The notes below the pieces were generated by a model. That model saw only the letters and a program-made list of their open reading frames with translations, was not told the DNA's origin and searched no databases. From an uncultured Christensenellaceae bacterium (lineage in GTDB: Bacteria; Bacillota; Clostridia; Christensenellales; CAG-138): DNA of 6,618 nt. The first letter of the stretch is position 1. Each line of letters starts with the position of its first letter. Position numbers and translations under genes: made by a program. Below, one piece after another: positions 1-6,332 of the stretch. The DNA lies in contig CABSAH010000096.1 of the NCBI GenBank assembly GCA_902475645.1, forward strand, positions 1 to 6,618, in the 5' to 3' direction.

Positions 1-2251
1 GCGCCTGCTGCTCCGCATCCTTAAATTCGCGCGCGCTCATAACTATTGCGCGGAACAGGGAATCCTCCGGCTCCATAAAGTGCGCATCCCCCGTGGCTGC
101 CACGGGTATGCCAAGCTCCTCGCCCAGCTCAACTATTTTTCGGTTAAGCTCCCTCAGCCCATCCTCGTCCTTAACAATGCCTTCGCGCATGAGGAAGGCG
201 TTGTTGCCTATGGGCTGTATTTCAAGATAGTCATATTCCCTTGCTATTGCGCATATTTCGTCGTGCGGCTTGTTTTCAAGCACCGCGCGGAAAAGCTCCC
301 CCGCCTCGCACGCGGAGCCGATTATAAGCCCTTCGCGGTAAAAATCCAAAAGGCTCCTCGGTATCCTCGGCACGGTTTTAAGGTAATCCATATGCGCATA
401 GGACACAAGCTTGTATAGATTTTTCAGCCCAACAATGTTTTTGGCGATAATTATTATGTGGTATGTGCTGCGCTTGCCCTTCACCTTTTCGTGCGGCACG
501 CAGTCAAAAAGCGGTATGCGCTCCTTCCCCATGGCCTCATAACGCTCTATTATCTTCAAAAACTGCTCCTTCAGCGCGCGTGCGCCGTCAATGGGCAGCA
601 TGGATGCGCGGCTTGTGTTCATCGCCGCCATGCAGCCCTCTATGGTCGTTGTATCGTCAAGCGGGGCGCGGCAATGATACCGCGTCAGCTCCATTGCCAC
701 GGCGGCGTGCGCGCTCATTGTTATGCCGCGCTTTTTCGCCTCCTTATACAGTTCATGGTATTCGTTCCTGTCCCATACCACCAGCTTGGCGTCGCCCGCA
801 AATTCCAGCAGCGCATTTACCGCGTCCTTGAGAAGCGGCGCGGATTCGCTGTCCTGCTCACTTATGCCCGTCTGCCGCCTGAACGCTTCGCTCATTGGCA
901 CGCCGACGCTTATGGGGGTATAGAATTCGCTGCATTCGCCGCCGTCGTTGAAGCGCACGGCGCTTATGGCGCACAATGCGCCGTTGCAATGGGTCAGCTC
1001 AACCGCCGCGTATTCGCCGCGCGGGCTTGTCCATATGCAGTCCGGCAGAAGGTAGCCCTCCACGCCCATTATAACCTTTATGTCAACGCCGTTTTTCTTC
1101 AGCTTGCCCGCCTCTTTAACCGCCGCGGGGAATGACTGCACAACGCCGTGGTCGGTTATGGCAACGGCCTTATGTCCCCACTTTGCCGCCGTTTTTACTG
1201 CCTTGTCCGCGTCGATGAAGCCGTCCATGGCGCTCATCTTCGTATGCAGGTGCAGTTCAACGCGCTTCCTTGGCGCATTGTCCCTGCGCGTTACAGGCTC
1301 GGTTTTATATATAAAATCAGGGAAAATGCAGTATATGCCGCTGTATTCATCGCGCTGATATCTGCCCTGTACGGCCACCCAGCAGCCTTCCTCCTTTATT
1401 CCCTCAAGTTTATCCGCTGTTTCCTTTTTGTCCGCATTCAAAAAAAGCTTTACGGGCAGCGTATTGCTGCGGTCCGTAATATAGAACTGCACAATAAGGC
1501 CGCCGTTCTTCGTTTCGCGTTTGTTCAGGCTTATTATGCCGCCCTGAACGGCAACGGTGCCGGATTCCTCCGTAACCTCGCTCATTTTAATCATCCGCGC
1601 GGCAACGGGACGCCCGATTACAATGTTTTCCCGCGGTACGTTGATATTTGATGCGGTGTCTGCCGTTTTTTTCCTGAAGGGCTTCTTCCCCGCCTTCGCC
1701 TGCTTTTTCGGCGCATCCTCCCACGGGGGAGTATCCGCCGGTGCGCTGCGCTTAACGGCTATCGGCTCCTCCTTGCGCTCCGGCATGGTAAGGGCTATGC
1801 TCTCGTCCCCTATCAGCATAATATCTATGCTTTCGCCGTATGTATCGTACACAAACTTTTCAAGCATGCTCGCCCCGTTGTAGCTTTTTGCGCTCAGGTA
1901 CAGGCGCTTTGGTATGCGCACGGCAATGGTATCCTCCGCGCCCCTTTCCCATTTGGAAAAGCCCAATACGGGCTTCATAAGCGGGGAAAAATGCTCCCAG
2001 CTTACCTTAAGCATATCTAAAAAGCCGTCCTGCTCGCTTGCAGGCAGTCCATCATCAAACCCTGCGTTTAGTAAAATGCTGCACCCGGGCGCATTTTGTC
2101 CCAAAATGGCCGCTATCTCATCCGCCTCCTTCGCGTCTATAAGGCGCGTAAGGCAAAGCTGCGCCTCCAGCTCCTTTTTGCGCATATGCAGCTTTACCCT
2201 GTTTAGCTTTGCTCCGTAGCGGGCAATTCCGTAATCCCCTTCCGCTTTCAT
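1..2251 (-). CDS. polC: DNA polymerase III alpha subunit, Gram-positive PolC type, N-terminal 750 residues; exonuclease domain degenerate
   Basis: PolC is the replicative polymerase of low-GC Gram-positive bacteria, usually about 1,400-1,450 residues with a built-in 3'-5' exonuclease. The frame is open from ATG 2251 to the left edge, so the polymerase palm, fingers and C-terminal parts are outside. Visible parts in order: N-terminal domain (about 1-155); a Lys/Pro/Ala-rich linker (156-205); an OB fold (about 207-318); PHP part 1 from RVELHLHTKMSAMDG (330-344), with TDHGVVQSF (366-374) and GVE (396-398); an exonuclease-like insert (about 412-575); PHP part 2 with YHIIIIAKN (597-605), GLKNLYKLVS (608-617), VPRIPRS (627-633), GSACEAGE (645-652) and ATGDAHF (719-725). 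The flanking motifs are strongly PolC-like, but the insert lacks the catalytic acids expected of a DEDDh nuclease. The start follows GGGAGG and lies 8 bases after ispG. Being last of the visible genes, it is probably co-transcribed with the lipid genes. Confidence 0.95.
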   Translation of the reverse strand, partial: MKAEGDYGIARYGAKLNRVKLHMRKKELEAQLCLTRLIDAKEADEIAAILGQNAPGCSILLNAGFDDGLPASEQDGFLDMLKVSWEHFSPLMKPVLGFSKWERGAEDTIAVRIPKRLYLSAKSYNGASMLEKFVYDTYGESIDIMLIGDESIALTMPERKEEPIAVKRSAPADTPPWEDAPKKQAKAGKKPFRKKTADTASNINVPRENIVIGRPVAARMIKMSEVTEESGTVAVQGGIISLNKRETKNGGLIVQFYITDRSNTLPVKLFLNADKKETADKLEGIKEEGCWVAVQGRYQRDEYSGIYCIFPDFIYKTEPVTRRDNAPRKRVELHLHTKMSAMDGFIDADKAVKTAAKWGHKAVAITDHGVVQSFPAAVKEAGKLKKNGVDIKVIMGVEGYLLPDCIWTSPRGEYAAVELTHCNGALCAISAVRFNDGGECSEFYTPISVGVPMSEAFRRQTGISEQDSESAPLLKDAVNALLEFAGDAKLVVWDRNEYHELYKEAKKRGITMSAHAAVAMELTRYHCRAPLDDTTTIEGCMAAMNTSRASMLPIDGARALKEQFLKIIERYEAMGKERIPLFDCVPHEKVKGKRSTYHIIIIAKNIVGLKNLYKLVSYAHMDYLKTVPRIPRSLLDFYREGLIIGSACEAGELFRAVLENKPHDEICAIAREYDYLEIQPIGNNAFLMREGIVKDEDGLRELNRKIVELGEELGIPVAATGDAHFMEPEDSLFRAIVMSAREFKDAEQQA
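527..1018 (-). other. Degenerate DEDDh exonuclease domain within polC (residues about 412-575)
   Basis: The segment sits exactly where PolC carries its proofreading nuclease, between PHP parts 1 and 2, and keeps the fold-level pattern: a beta strand YAAVELT, a second strand ALCAISAVRF, the loop QTGISEQD that matches the usual LTGITDD, a helix, and a strand KLVVWD. Aligned by eye to B. subtilis PolC from memory, motif I DxE becomes Glu418/Thr420, the motif II Asp (NASFD) becomes Tyr498, and in motif III the His becomes Ser550, with only Asp555 possibly kept. The insert is also somewhat shorter than in B. subtilis. Checked just around motif I, both other frames on this strand meet a stop soon after, so a simple frameshift does not explain it. 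Loss of activity is inference from missing residues. Confidence 0.8.
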
Positions 2252-2259
2252 CTGTGCAG

Positions 2260-3330
2260 TTACCTCCCTTCAAGCATCTGCTTTGCCTGCCGTATCAGTT
2301 CCTCCTCCGCCGCATCCATATCGTATGCGGCAATCTGCTCCCCTTTTTTGAAAAGCACGGCGTTTGTCCGCCCAAGCGCCAGCCCAATGTCCGCCTCCCG
2401 CGCTTCCCCCGGGCCGTTTACGGCGCAGCCCATAACGGCAATTTTAAGCGGGCGCTTTTCCCGCTTAAATTCCGCCTTCACGCGCTCGTATATTTCCGAA
2501 TGTTTACTAACGTTTCCGCACCTGCCGCACGTTGGGCAGCACACAAGGTGCAGCCCCTCCGCCCTAAGCTCAACGGCCTTTAGCAGCTCTATTCCCGTTT
2601 CCGCTTCCTTCACCGGGTCGCCCGTTAAGGATACCCTTATCGTGTCCCCAATGCCTTCCATAAGCAGCGTGCCTATGCCCGCGGCGGAGCGCACAATGCC
2701 CTCCGTGCCGCCGCCAACCTCCGTTACGCCTACATGCAGCGGATATGTGCAGCTTTCGCTAAGCAGCCTGTATGCCTTGACCGTTTCCGTAACGAAGGAG
2801 GATTTTACGGATATTACTATATCCTCAAACCCGAACCTTTCCAGCATACGCGCATTGTTCAGCGCGCTTTCCGCCATTGCCGCGGCGTTGGGCCCGCCGT
2901 GCTTTATTAACAGCTCCTTTTCCATGCAGCCGGAGTTTATGCCTATGCGTATGGGTATGCGGCGCTCCTCAGCCCTTTTGCAAAGCTCCTTCACCTTATA
3001 GTCGGCGCCTATGTTGCCGGGGTTTATCCTAAGCTTATCCACCCCGCTTTCAAGCGCCGCTATTGCAAGCCTGTGGTCAAAGTGTATATCCGCAACCAGC
3101 GGCACGCTCACGCGGCGTTTAAGCTCCGCTATGGCGCGGGCGTCGTCCGCATCCTTTACGGCAAGGCGCACTATTTCGCAGCCCCCGTCAACAAGGCGCC
3201 GTATCTGCGCGGCGGTTGCATCCACGTCCGCAGTGCGCGTATTGGTCATGGATTGCACGCTGACCTGCGCGCCGCCGCCTATTTGAATATTGCCTACCTT
3301 TACCCTATGCGTTTTTTCGCGCGGCGTCAT
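2260..3330 (-). CDS. ispG: 4-hydroxy-3-methylbut-2-en-1-yl diphosphate synthase (flavodoxin type)
   Basis: A 356-residue iron-sulfur enzyme that reductively opens methylerythritol cyclodiphosphate to HMBPP, the penultimate MEP-pathway step, using a [4Fe-4S] cluster and an external reductant (ferredoxin or flavodoxin). The TIM-barrel half has VQSMTNT at 25-31, VADIHFDHRLA at 79-89 and RINPGNIG at 101-108. The C-terminal half carries the cluster ligands: Cys265 and Cys268 within CCPTCGRC, Cys302 in MGCAVNGPGEA, and catalytic Glu309. This is the short bacterial form without the plant-type insert. Two additional cysteines, 264 and 271, flank the usual CPTC motif; position 271 is commonly Thr, Ile or Gln in relatives. 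A strong GGAGGA ribosome site sits in the last codons of rseP, 1 base separates the genes, and the stop codon lies next to the polC ribosome site. Confidence 0.96.
   Translation of the reverse strand: MTPREKTHRVKVGNIQIGGGAQVSVQSMTNTRTADVDATAAQIRRLVDGGCEIVRLAVKDADDARAIAELKRRVSVPLVADIHFDHRLAIAALESGVDKLRINPGNIGADYKVKELCKRAEERRIPIRIGINSGCMEKELLIKHGGPNAAAMAESALNNARMLERFGFEDIVISVKSSFVTETVKAYRLLSESCTYPLHVGVTEVGGGTEGIVRSAAGIGTLLMEGIGDTIRVSLTGDPVKEAETGIELLKAVELRAEGLHLVCCPTCGRCGNVSKHSEIYERVKAEFKREKRPLKIAVMGCAVNGPGEAREADIGLALGRTNAVLFKKGEQIAAYDMDAAEEELIRQAKQMLEGR
2263..2268 (-). promoter_or_regulatory. Ribosome binding site of polC
   Basis: GGGAGG, 11 bases upstream of the polC ATG and lying inside the last two sense codons and just before the stop of ispG. 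It supports the ATG at 2251 over the next in-frame ATG at residue 23, and it suggests coupling of polC translation to ispG. Confidence 0.75.
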
Positions 3331-3331
3331 A

Positions 3332-4366
3332 TTATCCTCCGATTATAAACGTTCTTACGTCCGATATTGTAAGCAGCACAACAAGGCACAGCAGCAGCAC
3401 CAGCCCCACAAAATGCACAATGCCTTCCTTCTCCGGCGGCACGGGCTTGCCGCGCACGGCCTCTATTATCAAAAACACGAGCCTGCCGCCGTCAAGCGCG
3501 GGCAGGGGCAAAAGGTTCACCAGCCCAAGGTTTGCGCTTATAAGCACGCCAAGCCTAAGCACGGTTTCAAACCCCGTGCGCACGGCCTGCCCGATTATGG
3601 TCACTATGCCAACCGGCCCCGCAACGTCCCCGCTGCTCACCTGACCCTTAAACAGCATACCGAAGAAGGATATAAGATCCTTTATCATCTGCCAAACGTA
3701 GTTAAAGCTGCCGCCTATTGCGCCGAAAAGCCCGTATTTCAGCCGCGTCGGTTCCATAACTATGCCTATTATGTTGCGGCCCTCCTGCTCGCTGTAAAAA
3801 TCCTTTATTTCTATTTGCCTGTGTTCCCCGCCGCGTATAACTTCAAGCGTCATGCTTTGGCCGTCCGATTCGCGTATCAGCAAGGATACCTCGTTATAAT
3901 AGCTAAGCTTATGCCCGTCCACGGCAACTATAATGTCCCCGCTCTGTATGCCCGCGGTTTCGGCAGGGGAATTTTCAAACGAAAAGCTGTTGACCGCCGG
4001 CATATATTCGCCGTATGTCATAAGCATAACGGTTGCAAGTATTATGGTGGTCAATATGTTCATTATGGGCCCTGCGGCAATAACTATCATCCTTTGCCAT
4101 ATGGGATGGCTGCCGAAGGCCTTACCGTCGCCCGTATCCGCCTGATCCTCGCCGTAAAATTGGCACATGCCGCCTATCGGCAATGCGCGCAGGGCGTACA
4201 TTATGCCGTTTTTCTCTTTTTTTATTATTGCGGGGCCCATGCCCACGCTGAATTCAACTATGCCAAAGCCGAATATCCTGCCCGCGCAGTAATGCCCCAA
4301 TTCATGCAGCACCACGAATATGCTCAGCACTATAAGCGCCGCCAGTATGGAAATAACCGTACCCAT
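3332..4366 (-). CDS. rseP: Site-2 intramembrane zinc metalloprotease, RseP/RasP family
   Basis: A 344-residue membrane protease of the M50 family. Such enzymes cut transmembrane segments of anti-sigma factors, signal-peptide remnants and other membrane proteins. The first membrane helix carries the zinc motif HELGH at 21-25 (Glu22 catalytic). A second hydrophobic segment is at about 91-115, one PDZ domain at about 125-200 (GIQSGDIIVAVDG), and the C-terminal NLLPLPALDGGR at 284-295 supplies the third zinc ligand Asp292. A last helix lies at about 315-335. The single PDZ domain and the length match Gram-positive RasP-type proteins. An AAAGGA ribosome site ends 8 bases before the ATG, inside the end of dxr. 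The substrate cannot be deduced; its place in a lipid-synthesis operon is common in Bacillota and does not by itself identify one. The gene name is used in the broad sense; rasP is equally apt. Confidence 0.95.
   Translation of the reverse strand: MGTVISILAALIVLSIFVVLHELGHYCAGRIFGFGIVEFSVGMGPAIIKKEKNGIMYALRALPIGGMCQFYGEDQADTGDGKAFGSHPIWQRMIVIAAGPIMNILTTIILATVMLMTYGEYMPAVNSFSFENSPAETAGIQSGDIIVAVDGHKLSYYNEVSLLIRESDGQSMTLEVIRGGEHRQIEIKDFYSEQEGRNIIGIVMEPTRLKYGLFGAIGGSFNYVWQMIKDLISFFGMLFKGQVSSGDVAGPVGIVTIIGQAVRTGFETVLRLGVLISANLGLVNLLPLPALDGGRLVFLIIEAVRGKPVPPEKEGIVHFVGLVLLLCLVVLLTISDVRTFIIGG
3335..3340 (-). promoter_or_regulatory. Ribosome binding site of ispG
   Basis: GGAGGA overlapping the two glycine codons at the end of rseP, about 5 bases from the ispG ATG. 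It is the best match to the anti-Shine-Dalgarno sequence in the window and fixes the ispG start one base after the rseP stop. Confidence 0.8.
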
Positions 4367-4371
4367 TCAAT

Positions 4372-5511
4372 CTATCCTTTCACCGCCGCCGTTCTTGCCA
4401 TGGCGTCGTATTCAAGCAGCTCCTCAAAGGAGCGCACAGCCGCGTTAGGTATGCCGTCCATTGCCCGCTCAACGCAGTCCGCAATACCCGTAAAGCGTAT
4501 TTTGCCAGCCACGAACAGCTCCACCGCCGCCTCGTTTGCGCCGTTATACACGGCGGGCATTACGCCGCCCGCTTCAAGCGCGCGGTATGCAAGCGGTATT
4601 GCCCTAAAGCGCTCCGTATCCGGCTCTTCAAACGTAAGCGAGGCAAGCCTTCCCAAATCAAGCGCGCCAAAGTTACTTTCATGCCTTTTAGGATATGTAA
4701 GCGCATAATGTATTGCAAGGCGCATATCCGGCGCGCTGAGCTGGGCTATTATGGCGCTGTCGCAATATTCAACCATTGAATGAACAACGGACTGCGGATG
4801 CACAAGCACGCTTATTTTGCCCGCATCAAGGCCGAAAAGATACGCCGCTTCCATTATTTCAAGCCCCTTATTGAAAAGGGAGGCCGAATCGATTGTTATT
4901 TTGCGTCCCATGCTCCACGTTGGGTGGCGGTAGGCCATCTGCGGCGTTACTAAGGCAAGCTGCTCCTTTGTAAACTGCCTGAACGGGCCGCCGGACGCGG
5001 TTAGTATCAGCCGCCTTACCTCGCGCTTTTCGCCGCATGAAAGGCATTGGAATATGGCGCTCTGCTCGCTGTCCACGGGTATTATCTCCCCGCCGCCCCT
5101 TTGCCTTGCCCGCTCAACAAGCTCATGCGCGCATACTATGCTTTCCTTGTTCGCAAGGGCAACGCGCTTGCCTGTCTCCAGCGCCGCAATAAGCGGCAGC
5201 GTGCCCGCAAAGCCGCTTACGGCGTTCACCACCGTATCCGCCGCGCCATAGCGCGCCGCGGCGTCTGCTGCATCCTTGCCCGCATAAAGCTCAACGCCCC
5301 TTGGCAGCAGCTCCTTTATGGAAAGCGCCGCCGCCTCATCCTCCATGCACAGCACTTCCGGCATGAATTCCTTCGCCTGTTCAAGCGCAAGCCGTGCGTT
5401 TTTACCCGCGCACAGTGCGCATACCTCAAATTCATCCTTATTTGAGCGCACAACGTCCAGCGTTTGCGTGCCTATCGAACCCGTGCTGCCCAAAACCGCT
5501 ATCTTTTTCAT
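4372..5511 (-). CDS. dxr: 1-deoxy-D-xylulose 5-phosphate reductoisomerase
   Basis: A 379-residue cytosolic enzyme that isomerises and reduces DXP to 2-C-methyl-D-erythritol 4-phosphate with NADPH and a divalent metal; it is the first committed step of the MEP pathway and the target of fosmidomycin. The N-terminal Rossmann motif GSTGSIGTQTLD is at 8-19, LANKES at 119-124, the metal-binding PVDSEQSAIFQC at 145-156 (Asp147, Glu149), TASGGPF at 171-177, the flexible substrate loop HPTWSMGRK at 196-204, and NKGLEIMEA at 214-222 with the third metal ligand Glu218. The length is typical and no catalytic residue is missing. It starts 8 bases after cdsA; a GGGAG sequence lies 13 bases before the ATG, a rather long spacing. 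It pairs functionally with ispG two genes downstream. Confidence 0.97.
   Translation of the reverse strand: MKKIAVLGSTGSIGTQTLDVVRSNKDEFEVCALCAGKNARLALEQAKEFMPEVLCMEDEAAALSIKELLPRGVELYAGKDAADAAARYGAADTVVNAVSGFAGTLPLIAALETGKRVALANKESIVCAHELVERARQRGGGEIIPVDSEQSAIFQCLSCGEKREVRRLILTASGGPFRQFTKEQLALVTPQMAYRHPTWSMGRKITIDSASLFNKGLEIMEAAYLFGLDAGKISVLVHPQSVVHSMVEYCDSAIIAQLSAPDMRLAIHYALTYPKRHESNFGALDLGRLASLTFEEPDTERFRAIPLAYRALEAGGVMPAVYNGANEAAVELFVAGKIRFTGIADCVERAMDGIPNAAVRSFEELLEYDAMARTAAVKG
4375..4380 (-). promoter_or_regulatory. Ribosome binding site of rseP
   Basis: AAAGGA in the final codons of dxr, 8 bases before the rseP ATG. Spacing is optimal and supports this start, which also places the first membrane helix at the N-terminus as expected for the family. 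Confidence 0.65.
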
Positions 5512-5519
5512 TGATTATA

Positions 5520-6332
5520 TTATACTCCCGCAACCGTGAACACAGCGTAAACTATCGGGGCGCAAAACAAAACGCTGTCCAGCCTATCCATAACCCCGCC
5601 ATGCTCGCTGAAAATACGGCTGTAATCCTTTATTCCGGCATACCGCTTTATGCTTGAAGCAAACAAATCGCCAATCTGCCCCGCGCCGCCGCATATAATG
5701 CCGAGTATTATAAGCGTTATAAGCCCCGCGCCCGCGCTCCACACATTCTGCATAAGGAATACCAGCGCCCCGCCTACACCGCCGCCCACAAAGCCGAATA
5801 TGCTTCCCGCAACGGTTTTATTCGGGCTAAGGCGCGGACAGAGCTTCTTTTTGCCCAAAAGCCTGCCGCCGAAATACGCAAACGTGTCCCCCATAAGCGG
5901 CATTGCAAACGCGCACAGCAGGGCAATCCTGCCCTTATCCGCATCCGCGCCGTATTCGCAAAGCATGGCGACCGCCGCAAAAAGGCACATGGGGTACACC
6001 AGCACGAACACGGAGGCCATAGTATCCTCCGCCGTGCGCACTTGGCAGAATATCCTATCCGCTATCACCATCAGCACGCACGCCATGCCCGCAATCCATA
6101 GCCCCACGCCGCCAAATATCCTATACACCGCAAAATACAGCAGCGCAAATATATACGCCGGCAGCATAAACGGCCTTAAATCCTTTTGGGCAAGCGCGTT
6201 GCCCATTTCGTATGCCGCCATTACCGCGCCCGCCGTGAACAGCGCGCACAGCGCCCAGCCGCCCAAATGCAGCCCCGCCGCAAGCACGGCAATCAATATT
6301 GCGGCAACCCCAATCCGTTTTACAAGCTTCAT
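5520..6332 (-). CDS. cdsA: Phosphatidate cytidylyltransferase (CDP-diglyceride synthase)
   Basis: A 270-residue polytopic membrane protein that converts phosphatidic acid and CTP to CDP-diacylglycerol, the branch point for phospholipid synthesis. Most of the chain is hydrophobic, with about seven or eight membrane segments (roughly residues 8-46, 55-93, 105-125, 134-153, 176-196, 201-220 and 252-269, some holding two helices). Family motifs are present: GDTFAYFGGRLLGKKK at 148-163, SPNKT at 169-173, GDLF at 221-224, and the CDP-alcohol signature at 226-252 with KR (229-230), KD (235-236), HGG (244-246) and DRLD (249-252). Two deviations stand out: the usual Pro/Gly before the HGG block is Ser242, and the conserved Glu after SPxKT is Ala. 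Length is normal for the family. The start is set by the ATGA overlap with uppS; only a weak GGACGG lies 3 bases upstream, so initiation probably depends on coupling. Confidence 0.95.
   Translation of the reverse strand: MKLVKRIGVAAILIAVLAAGLHLGGWALCALFTAGAVMAAYEMGNALAQKDLRPFMLPAYIFALLYFAVYRIFGGVGLWIAGMACVLMVIADRIFCQVRTAEDTMASVFVLVYPMCLFAAVAMLCEYGADADKGRIALLCAFAMPLMGDTFAYFGGRLLGKKKLCPRLSPNKTVAGSIFGFVGGGVGGALVFLMQNVWSAGAGLITLIILGIICGGAGQIGDLFASSIKRYAGIKDYSRIFSEHGGVMDRLDSVLFCAPIVYAVFTVAGV
5525..5529 (-). promoter_or_regulatory. Probable ribosome binding site of dxr
   Basis: GGGAG near the end of cdsA, 13 bases before the dxr ATG, longer than the usual 5-10. The bases between are AT-rich, which may keep the start site unstructured. 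The assigned start is still secure because the Rossmann motif begins at residue 8. Confidence 0.5.

Noticed and set aside
746..1018. A compensated frameshift in polC as the cause of the missing exonuclease motifs.
   Set aside because: Around motif I both other frames on the minus strand hit stops within a few codons, and the sequence in frame retains the strand pattern and the TGI(S/T) loop expected of the domain.
458..1135. A 225-codon plus-strand open frame opposite polC, over the degenerate exonuclease region.
   Set aside because: The minus-strand frame is continuous PolC with conserved motifs on both sides. The plus-strand product is Ala, Arg and His rich, has no motif and no convincing ribosome site.
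3290..4708. A 472-codon open frame on the plus strand across rseP and the end of dxr.
   Set aside because: It is antisense to two firmly identified genes, spans their junction, and is rich in His, Tyr, Ala and Lys with no recognisable domain. Long antisense open frames follow from the codon bias of the real genes.
5512..5524. TATAAT-like sequence just before dxr, considered as a -10 box of an internal promoter.
   Set aside because: There is no -35 element or extended -10 at a suitable distance, and the transcript would begin almost at the start codon. It is better explained as AT-rich spacer between ribosome site and ATG.
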